From positions 1 through 64,000 of the forward strand of contig NZ_JBGQOG010000018.1 of the NCBI RefSeq assembly GCF_052113705.1: a DNA stretch of 64,000 bases. Direction: 5' to 3'. Shown here piece by piece: positions 1-8,244 of this stretch. Numbering within the stretch: position 1 is the stretch's first letter; each line of letters starts with the position of its first letter. Both the position numbers and the translations under genes were made by a program. The notes under the pieces are model-generated. The model was not told the DNA's origin and did no database searches. It saw nothing but the letters and a program-made list of their open reading frames with translations. The stretch is from JBGQOG01 sp052113705 (GTDB lineage Bacteria; Pseudomonadota; Alphaproteobacteria; Rhodobacterales; Rhodobacteraceae).

Positions 1-2
1 TC

Positions 3-62
3 GACGACTTCGTCGATGACGCAGAACTCGTCGCCCGCATCAAGGCCCGGTCACCGCGGTAG
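3..62 (+). CDS. C-terminal tail of a gene cut by the window start
   Basis: The first bases read openly as acidic then basic residues (DDFVDDAELVARIKARSPR) to a TAG at 60-62. This looks like the end of a real protein, but 19 residues are too few to name a family. It may be the gene before the tRNA-Val locus. Confidence 0.3.
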   Translation, partial: DDFVDDAELVARIKARSPR

Positions 63-1065
63 CAATCGGCCGGTTACTTTTCAACCTAAGTAATTGATTC
101 TGATTAATTATAATAATCCGGAATCTCCCCAAACATGGCCTGCCTTGTACCTTCTCGAACCTCTATCATAGATGTGCATGGACGCATAACCGCAGGCGCA
201 TATTCGCAGATTGCGCAATTGGCTATCGGAGGCTTCGAGCGGCAGATATTTGACGGCAAAGGGGCGACGCGTCTTGCGCTCGGCGGCTACAGCTGGTTGC
301 ACGGAATGGTTTCGGTGTTCGCTCTGAAACTTGCGATTGACCTCGCGGCGAATGGCGCGGCGGCGTGCGCTGTGTAGCTGCCTGCGGCCACGATTGGAGT
401 ATCTCAAGTTCTGTGGTTGTTAACGCGCCTGTTTCGCTCAACAGACAACCACGCTGGAACTCAAACGGGTAGTTGGTTTCCAATGTATCTCGTAAGCCCT
501 TGTTCTCAGTTGTACCGAGTCTCGGGCGGTTTTCATTTCAAGTATATGAAATTATTTATAAATTATCCTTCTTCCGGGGCTTCCCTTGCGTCCACAGCGA
601 ACTTCCGGAAACCGCGCGTCGCGCTTGGGTGGGCCATCGCAATGTCGCGTCGATCTCGATCTGCAAGGAAGCAGGCAAGACCGCGAAGTCGTTTCCAATC
701 CTACCTGTAAGCCATTGACTTGATTAGGCAGCACCGCGGCCCCGTTTGCGGCGCATTCCGTTGATCTAGTTGGCTTTGCGTGGTCCAGTCGGGTGCACCA
801 CTTTCCAAGATGTTAGCTGGTGGCTTTCAACCAATCTGGCATGCGCGCGCCGGTCGGGCGGCCCGGATTCGCGTGAAGATGTTTGGTTCCGGCAGGTCGC
901 GCGCGTAACGCGGGGGCGAGGTTCCGATCCCGCATGTGCCCTCTGCGCGCAAGGGCGACCATTGCCGGCGGGCAGGGGGTCGTACCGCCTGTGAACGCCG
1001 TTTCATCTTGTGCAGAGGGCGCATCGCGGGCCCGAAAAAACACACTAGATTGGGTGTAGCCGGGC
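63..1065. other. Long stretch without a convincing gene, upstream of tRNA-Val
   Basis: About 1 kb separates the first partial gene from the tRNA promoter. Several overlapping short frames on both strands (for example 108-407 minus and 135-377 plus) are under 100 codons, contradict one another and show no family motif. Around 540-580 the DNA is clearly AT-richer than elsewhere. Best read as decayed sequence next to an integration hot spot. No RNA gene, repeat or terminator was recognised. Confidence 0.4.
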
Positions 1066-1094
1066 TTGCCATTGGCTGCGCAGTTGGTTTAAAA
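1066..1094 (+). promoter_or_regulatory. Probable promoter of tRNA-Val
   Basis: TTGCCA at 1066-1071, a 17-base spacer and TTAAAA at 1089-1094 form a sigma-70-like promoter. It ends 11 bases before the mature tRNA 5' end at 1106. The call rests on spacing and position only. Confidence 0.5.
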
Positions 1095-1105
1095 GCCGCG
1101 GTACC

Positions 1106-1181
1106 GGGTTGTTAGCTCAGTTGGTAGAGCGTCTCGTTTACACCGAGAATGTCGGCGGTTCGAACCCGTCACGACCCACCA
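1106..1181 (+). tRNA. tRNA-Val (anticodon TAC), CCA encoded
   Basis: The cloverleaf reads clearly. The acceptor GGGTTGT at 1106-1112 pairs with ACGACCC at 1171-1177 (one G-T pair). The D arm is GCTC/GAGC and the anticodon stem TCTCG/CGAGA closes the loop TTTACAC, with TAC at positions 34-36. The T arm is GGCGG TTCGAAC CCGTC, in which four of the five stem pairs are canonical or G-T. Discriminator A is followed by an encoded CCA. The gene is the integration site of the island to its right, and its 3' half is duplicated at 22442-22507. Confidence 0.93.
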
Positions 1182-1195
1182 TTTTTCAATACCTT
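1130..1195 (+). repeat. Left attachment-site repeat (attL) in the tRNA-Val 3' half
   Basis: This 66-base segment runs from the last D-arm base through the anticodon arm, T arm, acceptor and CCA, then 14 further bases (TTTTTCAATACCTT). It recurs in the same orientation at 22442-22507 with three mismatches. It therefore marks the tRNA-proximal end of an integrated element. As is usual for tRNA integration, the copy joined to the tRNA 5' half keeps the gene functional. Confidence 0.85.
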
Positions 1196-2348
1196 AGACG
1201 ATGTGGTTGCCTCCGGGTTCCCAATCCACGCGGGCCGGTTCCCAGTTTCGCGTATCAAAAGCAGCGTTTCGGCATTCATCGCCTCGGCTTCGACCCGCCG
1301 CGCGTAATGCCGCGCCATCTTCTCTGACAGGTGACCGAGCATCGATTTCACCCGCTGAATGCCGCCAAAAGCTGCCGGATTGCGGGCCACCGCATTGGCG
1401 ATTATGGTCGCGTTTGTGTGGCGCGGGCCATGGAAGGTCGGCTGGAATTGGTCCGGTTCATAGGCGTCGATTGTCTCCGGGCGCAGACCCAGCCGGATGA
1501 GCTCGGTGCGCCAGGACGCGCCAAAGCCGCTTGAGGTCCAAATCTTGCCACGCGGGTTTGTGAGCAGCGGCCGCCGGGCATCATCGGCGCCGGTGCGGCC
1601 GCGCTCAGCCCGTTCCAGATCCAGAATGGCCATCACCACCGGATGCAGGGAAGCCGGAACTTCGGTGCCGGTCTTGCCTTGCTTCAGATATCAGACCCCG
1701 CCATCGATCCGCGCCTCGAATAGCCGCAACAGCACATCGCTGCGCCGCTGGCTGGTGTAGATCGCCACCAGAACCACCTACAGGATTTCCAGCTTGCCGT
1801 GCGCGATCAGTGCGCCGAGGAATATCCTGCGGCCACGGCTGATAGGAGCCTTCACTGATGACACGCTCGATTTTGCGGCACGGGGTCACGTCGAGGTAAC
1901 CGCGCGGGCGTCCCCACCTGACTACAGAGCGGATATCATCCAGCACGCGGTTCGCGGTCGCGGGGCGTTCAGACAGGCTGTCATGGAGCGCCTGCACATG
2001 CACCGGGCGGATGGCCGAGGCATCGACCTGACCTCAGCGGTCGCGCATGAGGTTGAGCGCCTTGGCGCGGCTGCTTTTCGATTTGGAGGGCGAACCTAAG
2101 TATTTGCGGCTGCTCAGATGTACGCGCAGCATTGCACCGATGCTGCCTGGGTTTTCCAGCTCGCCCGGTGCCATGCCGAACGCCTCACGATGGGCGGCAT
2201 CATATGCCGCGCGATGGCCCGCGGTGAAGGGATGCGGCCGTGGCATGCGGATCTCTTTGCCGCCTTGCACGACGCGAAAGTAAAAGTAGTCGCGAGCGCG
2301 GCTTTTCTTCCGCTGCACATAGCTTTCCAAACGCAGATCAGCTGCCAC
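1169..2348 (-). pseudogene. Tyrosine recombinase (phage-type integrase), frameshifted
   Basis: Pieces in different minus-strand frames align end to end as one integrase of about 390 codons. The N-terminal SAM-like/AP2 part is at 2348-2034 (GTG start), the core-binding part at about 2003-1800 and the catalytic domain at about 1640-1169. The catalytic part keeps HGPRHTNATI, the GHLSEKMARHYARRV box with its Tyr, and an intact end. At least two frameshifts plus internal stops break it. Its stop codon lies inside the tRNA T-arm/acceptor region, so the gene abuts the attachment site as island integrases do. The enzyme should be dead, so the island cannot excise by itself. Confidence 0.88.
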
Positions 2349-2615
2349 CGCTTTCCCTTAAAATCGGATCATCCACAGTTTCTTCGCCCGTTTGTGACAA
2401 ACGGCGCCCGACTTCGGCCCATTTCCATCGGCAGTGACGCCGATCCGCACCGGGCGCGGCAGCAGCCCCCGGCGCACCCGTTCTCAGACCGTGCCGTCAC
2501 TCACATCCAGCAGTTGGCACAATGTGCCAATGCCGACATAGGCAATGATGCGCGGCTCGGTGTCCACCGCCTCTGGCATTGCCGTCAGCTCGATGCGTTT
2601 GTGCTGTCCCGTCAT
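2338..2615 (-). pseudogene. AlpA/excisionase-type helix-turn-helix regulator, nonsense plus frameshift
   Basis: An ATG at 2615 with a good AGGAGGC ribosome site opens a small protein whose middle, YVGIGTLCQLLDVSDGTV, fits a MerR/AlpA-like helix-turn-helix. A TGA follows at once, where the family has a Trp (SDGTVWERV). The frame resumes as ERVRRGLLPRPVRIG and then shifts by one to RWKWAEV, ending at the TGA at 2338-2340, which overlaps the integrase GTG start. AlpA-type proteins control excision and integrase expression in such elements. Both this gene and the integrase have decayed. Confidence 0.65.
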
Positions 2616-2663
2616 TGCCTCCTTTCGGCATGCCACATGCGCCGCACTTGCTTTTCCGGTGCG

Positions 2664-3323
2664 CTACCCATGTCGGGCCTCCTGTTTCTGGGCGCATCCG
2701 CCCCATTGGTCTGCGCAGGCTTCGGCGATGTCGGTAACGCTGCGGGATCTGAATTTCCAGCGGTCCGGCCCAGGCGGCGCGCGGTGGATGGCGGACCACG
2801 CTTTGTGCCGTGCGGGCTCCTGTACCTTCCTGGGTGGCGTCGGGCGGTTGCTGGCGGCCAGCGGGGCGAGGCGGCGCAGATAGAAGCCGGTCACTTTGAA
2901 AAAGGGCTCGCCAAACCACCAGGGCTGCACGATCTGCGGCTTTGGCAGATCGGCGGGCAGCAGGGCCCGGGCGTGGCGGTGCATCACCGGGTTCTCGATG
3001 GCGATGCGCGGGATCGGTGCGCGCCAGCAGTCTGAGAAGAGCGCGGCGCCCGCTTCCAGCTCGGCCTGCATTTCGGCGCCAGTGCGGCCGGGCGGCGGGA
3101 CGTGGAGCCAGCGGACGCCCGAATTGCAGAGGCGTGTGCAGGGTGGATGCATCACCGCAAGCATGTCCCGGCCGTCGTGCAGATGGTCCCGCAGGTCGCC
3201 CCGGATGTGGCGGGTGCTGCCGTCCTCGGCGGCCAGCAGGTCGCAGGACCAGACGTCATGCGCGCGCGCGGCAAAGGCCCGGCGCATCACGCCCGAGGTC
3301 TCGCAGCCGATCAGAATGCGCAT
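2664..3323 (-). CDS. Phage-type conserved protein resembling the DNA cytosine methyltransferase fold
   Basis: The 219-residue product opens with MRILIGCETSGVMRRAF, then HDVWSCDLLAAEDGS and MHPPCTRLCNSGVRWLH, followed by IPRIAIENPVMH and IVQPWWFGEP. These are the hallmarks of a phage/prophage family related to the SAM-binding N-terminus of C5-cytosine methyltransferases: a cysteine-containing HPPC in place of PPCQ, and an ENP motif. It lacks a clear target-recognition domain. Its role is unknown; modification or a structural remnant are possible. A 19-codon frame and the broken AlpA gene follow on the same strand. It is intact while the two genes after it are not. Confidence 0.7.
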   Translation of the reverse strand: MRILIGCETSGVMRRAFAARAHDVWSCDLLAAEDGSTRHIRGDLRDHLHDGRDMLAVMHPPCTRLCNSGVRWLHVPPPGRTGAEMQAELEAGAALFSDCWRAPIPRIAIENPVMHRHARALLPADLPKPQIVQPWWFGEPFFKVTGFYLRRLAPLAASNRPTPPRKVQEPARHKAWSAIHRAPPGPDRWKFRSRSVTDIAEACADQWGGCAQKQEARHG

Positions 3324-3440
3324 CGGTTGGGTTGCGCAGCGGCGCGATTGCAGCGTCCGGCTAAAGCAGTCGTTCGTTCACTGCGCCGCATCTCCGGTGT
3401 CGGATCGACGTGATGGGCGGAAACCATTCCGCTCGCACGA

Positions 3441-3785
3441 CTATTTCAGCAGCCACCAAAAGAGGCGCAGAAGCAGAACCGACAAGAAAAACAGGAAAAT
3501 GAACGCTGCCGTGTGCCCCATATTCCCAATTAACGCTAGCACCGTCAAATTTGGGTAAACTGTGGGTAGGGCAGGCCAGAACATGTCCTCGCTTCGGCCT
3601 TCACGTGCCCCTAACCTCCTCATGAAGATCGTTGCGAGGAAAAGGCCCGCCACAACGATAGCGTAACTGACAGGTATCGCGACAGCTGGGCGTAGCCGTT
3701 CCGAACTTAGAACCAGAAGTGCTATTGCTGCCGTAATACTGCAGGCGGTTCCGTACTTCCAATATAAGAGCTTCGCAGCATCCAT
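3441..3785 (-). CDS. Small three-helix membrane protein, unknown
   Basis: The start at 3785 (MDAAKLLYWKYG) is chosen because GGAG lies 8 bases upstream; an open extension to 3965 has no such support. The 114-residue product has three hydrophobic stretches, at about residues 12-28, 36-53 and 85-110, with a charged loop of about 25 residues before the last. The C-terminus, LLLRLFWWLLK, is very hydrophobic. No family is recognised. It stands alone between the phage-like genes and an IS fragment, so it is probably cargo of the island. Confidence 0.5.
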   Translation of the reverse strand: MDAAKLLYWKYGTACSITAAIALLVLSSERLRPAVAIPVSYAIVVAGLFLATIFMRRLGAREGRSEDMFWPALPTVYPNLTVLALIGNMGHTAAFIFLFFLSVLLLRLFWWLLK

Positions 3786-3898
3786 GTCTTTCGCTCCGTG
3801 GACCCCATTCGAACGTTGGCCATCAAAGCGCCCGCCTTCTGCCATGTAAGTTTCGCCTGAATTCCCGTCGCCGTCTACCGTATCATGGGAATTTCGAC

Positions 3899-4096
3899 GG
3901 GCTCTGTTGCAGAAATCCTGTGAGGAATTCATCTGGTGAATCCAATACGGTAGCTGGGGATGCATGAGCAGACCGACATCCCCGACCTACAGGACCAGGA
4001 ACTGGCCAGCCTACAATGAAGCGCTCAAGCGCCGTGGCTCGCTGACGATCTGGTTCGACCCCGAGATGAGCTGGGATGCCGCGCCGACAGGCAAGC
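3899..4096 (+). mobile_element. IS5-family insertion sequence, left-end fragment with truncated transposase
   Basis: The terminus GGCTCTGTTGCAGAAATCCT at 3900-3919 matches a familiar IS5-group inverted repeat. The transposase starts at 3964 (MSRPTSPTYRTRNWPAYNEA...) and continues through SLTIWFDPEMSWDAAPTG before homology ends at about 4093. Only about 43 of some 300 codons remain and no right end was found nearby, so this is a dead relic. Confidence 0.75.
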
Positions 4097-4649
4097 TTGT
4101 TCGATGACAACTCTGTCTTGTTATTTGGCTTTTGTCCGCTTTTGGGGAGCGGCACCGCAGCTTTCGTTTCCCATGCCAAGGTCCGGATTGGGCCGGTCAG
4201 GTCGACACGGCGGCGCTGGCGGCAAGAAAGGCCCGCCGCGCTGCCGCAAGACCGCTTTGGGCCCAAATTGTCTGATGCTGCGCAGTGGACGAACGGCAGG
4301 TAAGCGCAAAAGCGACCTTTGCAAAGTTGCGGTAGCACCGTCTTCCGGAGCGAGGCGAACGGCCTCTTGCGGACGGTCAGGCCCTACGCCGGGCATCGCG
4401 GCACCCGCCAAGAGCCGCCGGTCGCCGATGGCGGATGCCGCACTGCCGCATGCGTCGAAGCGGTCGCTCAGGCATGGCGCAGCGAAATCCTCGAGCGGGC
4501 GGCAGCGATTGGAACGCAGCAGAGGCTCGTTGTATCAAATGAAGCAGTTCCTCGGGCGGCTGAAGCGTGCAAATTTGCGAGACGTCTAAAGCGTTGCGCG
4601 AACCTGCACCTGAGATACGATCGGCAAAGGACGCCACCGCGAGCAGGCA
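4097..4649. repeat. Gene-free stretch with a copy of the island's dispersed repeat
   Basis: No convincing gene lies here. Positions 4150-4272 match 21580-21694 (shared blocks: GGTCAGGTCGACACGGCGGCGCTGG against GATCAGGTCGATACGACGGCGCTGG, then CCGCCGCGCTGC and CCGCTTTGGGCCC-like segments). A second, weaker block at 4430-4500 resembles the copy at 13655-13750. These are diverged members of an intergenic repeat family found many times in this island. Confidence 0.5.
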
Positions 4650-5420
4650 ATGGACAGAGCGATCGCCGACCCTGACATCCACGTGCCCATCATGAAATGG
4701 TGGGAGGGGCATTACGACCGGTTCTTCATCGTGCCGCATCCCTTTTTTCGGATCCGGTCCGTTGGCTCCGGCGGCCTTCCCTCGGGCGGGTATGACGAAA
4801 TCATAGAGCGCGGCGCACGGCCCAGCGACTACGGGGACCTACTGAAACGGCGCGGGGAAATGGTGACGTGGAAGAGCGTACACGCCGACGTCGCGCCGGA
4901 GGTGCCGCGTATCCCGTTCTACAGGGCCGTCTGGCTCCTGAGCTGCCTCGGCTTTGCGGAGCGCGCCGACATCGATCTGCAGAAGAGGATACTTGCCTAT
5001 TGCCAGGACAAGTTCCTGAACTTGCCGGAGGATGATGCGATCTCCCCGATCCTGCATCCTGCCATCGGCAAATTCCTCGCTCCGTTCTGCGGTACCGACA
5101 TGGTGATGTATGACGAGCATCGGGAGACCTCCAGCGTTCTCGTCCTGTCAGAGTTGGACAAGGACGCTCCCACAATCGCGTTGAAGGGCAGGTTCGGGGA
5201 AAGCTTGGCTTGGGCGATTCACGTCCCCGATCCAGGCGTCCTTCTCACGTCCCGGTTTGACGGGGCGGAAACGCTGATCGCCATGACCGAAAAGGCGCAC
5301 GCGCTCTCCGATCCCGACGACTTCTTTGATACGGAGCCTGTCGACGAGGACATGTATTGCGATTGGCTTAATCCGGTCGAATTCTTTCCACATAGAAAAG
5401 CGCCGAAGGGCAGCTCGTGA
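4650..5420 (+). CDS. Hypothetical protein, possibly DUF2711-like
   Basis: An intact 256-residue frame with balanced composition and no membrane segment or signal peptide. Recognisable patches are MVTWKSVHADV, the central CQDKFLNLPEDDAISPIL and an acidic C-terminus ending in a basic HRKAPKGSS tail. The order WK...DxISP...DWLNP recalls DUF2711 proteins of unknown function, but this is from memory and weak. Translation may start at 4650 or at the internal ATG 4692 (MKWWEGHYDRFF); neither has a strong ribosome site. It is an isolated gene flanked by repeat-rich DNA, consistent with cargo acquired singly. Confidence 0.55.
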   Translation: MDRAIADPDIHVPIMKWWEGHYDRFFIVPHPFFRIRSVGSGGLPSGGYDEIIERGARPSDYGDLLKRRGEMVTWKSVHADVAPEVPRIPFYRAVWLLSCLGFAERADIDLQKRILAYCQDKFLNLPEDDAISPILHPAIGKFLAPFCGTDMVMYDEHRETSSVLVLSELDKDAPTIALKGRFGESLAWAIHVPDPGVLLTSRFDGAETLIAMTEKAHALSDPDDFFDTEPVDEDMYCDWLNPVEFFPHRKAPKGSS

Positions 5421-5775
5421 CCAAAGCTGAAGTGGACCAGATCGCAAATGACCGCTTCGGGCCGAGAGCGCCTCGCTCGATGGCGCAGGTGGAAAGTGTG
5501 ATTGTGCCGCAGAAGATTGGGTCGTGCCTCAGCAGGAGAAGGCAGACATTCATGGACCGAAACACCGAGTTTTGACTGCGTATTCCCCAAAAGACTGCAA
5601 TGCGAAGAGGTATCCCCAGTGAAGGCACTCCTTCACATGCGCACCGAGAGTTGATGCCGCTGCGCTGGCATGCGCGGCATCAACTTCGCTGTCAGGCGGT
5701 GGCAAAGCATATCGCGATGCTGGGGCCCGATGTGCATCCTCTCCCGATGCAGTTGGCCGTCCCCGTGGCTGCGGA
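5421..5775. other. Intergenic region with an 11-bp perfect inverted repeat
   Basis: No gene is seen. GTTGATGCCGC at 5650-5660 and GCGGCATCAAC at 5674-5684 form a perfect 11-bp stem with a 13-base loop, about 90 bases beyond the stop of the minus-strand SDR gene. It could act as a terminator for that gene, though it lacks a T-run on either side. A short piece around 5450-5475 resembles the dispersed repeat. Confidence 0.4.
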
Positions 5776-6555
5776 TCAGGCGGTGGGCACCGTTCCTCCG
5801 TCGATGAGTATCTCCGTCCCGTTGATCGTGGCCGCGCGATCGGAGGCGAGGAAGGCGATCAGATTGGCGATCTCAGACGGGGTGGAGGGACGTCCGATCG
5901 GAATGCCACCGAGGGCCTCCATGATCATCCGCTTGCCGCCTTCCAGATCGGTTCCGGCCTCCTGCGCGAGACGCTCAGCGAGGCGGATCGAGGCCTCGGT
6001 CTCGATCCAGCCGGGGGCCACGCGCACCACCCGGACACCCTTGGGGGAGACCTCCTTCGACAGGCTCTTGCTGTAAACAGACAGTGCAGCTTTGGCAGCG
6101 GCATAGCCTGTGGTCGCCTCTGGCAGCGGCAAATGGTGCTGGATCGAGGTCACATGGATCACCACCCCCGCGCCCTGTGCGACCATCCCGGGCACAAGCG
6201 CGCGGTCCAACCGCACGGCAGGCAGCAGGTTCAGGTTCAATTCGGCCTGCCATTCCGCCTCGTCCAAGGCGGCAAATCCGCCCGCCGGTGCAGAGGAACC
6301 GCCGAGCATGTGGACGATGATATCCACCCCGCCCATGCGGCTGCGGACCGCTTCGGCAACCGCGGTGCAGCCTTGCAAGCTGGTCAGATCCGCAGCAACG
6401 AACATCTCAGTCGGCAGATCGTCGGGGCGGGTGCGGGCGGTGGTCAATACCTCGGCCCCAAGATCGCGAAACAGCGCAACCGTAGCAGCCCCTGCGCCCT
6501 GCGTGCCGCCCGTGATCAGGGCGCGCTTGCCCGTGAGGGTCAAAAAGCCCGACAT
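5776..6555 (-). CDS. SDR-family NAD(P)-dependent oxidoreductase
   Basis: A 259-residue classical short-chain dehydrogenase. The dinucleotide-binding motif is GGTQGAGA near residues 16-23. The active site has Ser in HVTSIQHH and YAAAK (TGYAAAKAALS), and the family end INGTEILIDGGTVPTA is present. The usual NNAG is replaced by HMLGGSS, as in a subgroup of SDRs. The substrate is unknown. It overlaps the upstream SnoaL-like gene by one base (TGATG), so the two are translated together and transcribed divergently from the LysR gene at 6981, its likely regulator. Confidence 0.88.
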   Translation of the reverse strand: MSGFLTLTGKRALITGGTQGAGAATVALFRDLGAEVLTTARTRPDDLPTEMFVAADLTSLQGCTAVAEAVRSRMGGVDIIVHMLGGSSAPAGGFAALDEAEWQAELNLNLLPAVRLDRALVPGMVAQGAGVVIHVTSIQHHLPLPEATTGYAAAKAALSVYSKSLSKEVSPKGVRVVRVAPGWIETEASIRLAERLAQEAGTDLEGGKRMIMEALGGIPIGRPSTPSEIANLIAFLASDRAATINGTEILIDGGTVPTA

Positions 6556-6875
6556 CAGCCGATCTCCAGTTCGGTGATCTTCTCGCCCGACAGCCCGAAG
6601 GTGAAGGTCAAAACCGCTGGACTGCCGGGGAAATCACCGCTGACCCGGGCGCGGACGACCGTCTTTCCCGCCCTTTGAGCCATGTCCAGCGGCTCCGCGC
6701 TGTGGCGATATTTCGCCTTGGCGGCAAGCCACCAGGCGCGGATCTCTTCGGGGCCGCGATGCTGCTGGCCTTCGTCATGGACAATCGCCTCTGGCGCAAA
6801 GGCCGCAGCGAAAGCCTCGCCATCCTGTGGCACCTGCGCGCTGAAATAGGTGTGGACCGCACCGGGAAGGTTCAT
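6555..6875 (-). CDS. SnoaL/NTF2-like small protein
   Basis: The start at 6875 (MNLPGAVHTYFSAQ) is chosen because AAGGAAT precedes it; the open frame extends to 6950 without support. The 106-residue product has the NTF2/SnoaL pattern of an N-terminal helix, FAPEAIVHDEGQQHRG and the strand-rich end FTFGLSGEKITELEIG. Such proteins serve as polyketide cyclases, isomerases or small-ligand binders. It forms a two-gene operon with the SDR (one-base overlap), suggesting successive steps on one small substrate. Confidence 0.8.
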   Translation of the reverse strand: MNLPGAVHTYFSAQVPQDGEAFAAAFAPEAIVHDEGQQHRGPEEIRAWWLAAKAKYRHSAEPLDMAQRAGKTVVRARVSGDFPGSPAVLTFTFGLSGEKITELEIG

Positions 6876-6980
6876 CTTTGAATTCCTTTTGTTGAGCTGA
6901 TCGTAAGTTAACGCTCGACCTTGATCCTGATAATCGGGATAATTCAGCATCTAACGATGACAGGATAGGGACTATGCAGG

Positions 6981-7889
6981 ATGCAGGATGTGGGCGTCAG
7001 GGCGCTTGAGGCCGTATTGGCCATCGCGCGTCACGGATCCTTCCGGGCAGCGGCGCTGGACCTTGGCATGTCGACAACCGCATTGTCCCATACCATCGGC
7101 CGACTGGAAACCGGCCTTGGCGTGCGGCTGTTCAACCGCACAACCCGCAGCGTGTCGCTCAGCGATGCGGGACGGGATTTTGTTGAGCGGACTGCCCCGG
7201 CGGTGGCCGAAATCCGTGCGGCTATGGGCACCGCACGATCCCGCAGCGAAACCCCCTCTGGCCTGCTGCGGATCAACGCCTCCGTGCAAGGCGGGCGGCA
7301 GATCGCGCCACTGGTTCTGGAGTTCCTGCGGCGCTACCCTGAGATGCAGGTCGATCTGGTGACCGAGAGGCGGCTGGTCGATATCGTGGCCGAAGGCTTC
7401 GATATGGGCATCCGATCCGCCGATCTGGTGCCGCGTGACATGATTGCGCTCCCCTTAGGCACGCCGCAGCGCTATGCCGTCGTCGCCTCCCCCGACTGGC
7501 TGAAGGCCCACCGCGCGCCGCAAACCCCCGCCGATCTGCCGCTGCAGCAGTGCCTGCGGGTCCGCTTGCCAAATGGCGGACTGTTCCGCTGGCAATTTGA
7601 ACGAAACGGCGAGGTGGTGCAGGTTGATGCCAAGGGGCGTTTGACGCTCGACGAGGCCGAAATCGCCCGTGCCGCTGTGTTGGATGGGGCCGGTATCGGC
7701 TATTTCATCGAGCAGGACGTGGCCGATGAAATAACCTCGGGCCGTATGGTCCGCCTGCTGGAAGACTGGACACCGCCGCGCGCTGGCTTCTGCCTATATT
7801 ATCCCGGAAGGCGCAACCCCTCCGCTGGCTTCGGCGCGTTCCTTGCCATGGCGCGCAAGCGGGCATCCAAACATCTGACGCCCGGATGA
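6981..7889 (+). CDS. LysR-family transcriptional regulator
   Basis: 302 residues. The N-terminal winged HTH runs over about residues 3-62 (AIARHGSFRAAALDLGMSTT, then SHTIGRLETGLGVRLFNRTT), followed by a substrate-binding domain from about residue 90 (LRINASVQGGRQIAPLVLEF). Start ATG 6981 follows a duplicated ATGCAGG. It diverges from the SnoaL-SDR operon across a 105-bp gap, the standard layout for a LysR regulator and its target. The inducer is unknown. It shares a C-terminal pattern (RLVRLLEDWTPP-like) with the LysR gene at 9653, so the two are paralogues of one subfamily. Confidence 0.9.
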   Translation: MQDVGVRALEAVLAIARHGSFRAAALDLGMSTTALSHTIGRLETGLGVRLFNRTTRSVSLSDAGRDFVERTAPAVAEIRAAMGTARSRSETPSGLLRINASVQGGRQIAPLVLEFLRRYPEMQVDLVTERRLVDIVAEGFDMGIRSADLVPRDMIALPLGTPQRYAVVASPDWLKAHRAPQTPADLPLQQCLRVRLPNGGLFRWQFERNGEVVQVDAKGRLTLDEAEIARAAVLDGAGIGYFIEQDVADEITSGRMVRLLEDWTPPRAGFCLYYPGRRNPSAGFGAFLAMARKRASKHLTPG

Positions 7890-8244
7890 TCTGGGGCCCG
7901 GCGAACTGGCACGGGCCTGAGTGACCTGCCACAGCTGAAATTAGGCGCGCGAGGTTTTCGCCGCAGCACCCCCCGGGGGGTATCCGAAAATCGAGGCGTC
8001 TTGCCGGGTAACCGTCCTCCGCTCCTTTGTTTTCGTGCGCGGCGAATTGGAGAAAAAAGCCCACTTGGGGAAAGGTTATGGTCGTCAGGGTAGCCACGCC
8101 AACCGACAAAAAACGAATACCATTGAACGATGACGGCCGCTTTGGGACCGTCACCACTGACACCCATATCATCCGGAGGGCAGGGCGTAGATGTGACTGT
8201 TGGCGGCCAGTTTCCCCGGCGCGCGCGACGACGATCCCGAGCCG
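7890..8244. other. Intergenic region with a GC-rich perfect palindrome
   Basis: No gene is seen between the LysR and sigma-factor stop codons, which face each other. ACCCCCCGGGGGGT at 7968-7981, followed by AT, is a perfect 14-base palindrome of the kind bound by CsoR/CstR-type copper or sulfur repressors, but no such regulator or target is adjacent. A short segment at 8130-8155 resembles the dispersed repeat (GACGGCCGCTTTGGGACC). Confidence 0.4.

Noticed and set aside
108..1072. Several 60-99 codon frames upstream of the tRNA
   Set aside because: They overlap on both strands, differ in composition, and none shows a motif or a good ribosome site.
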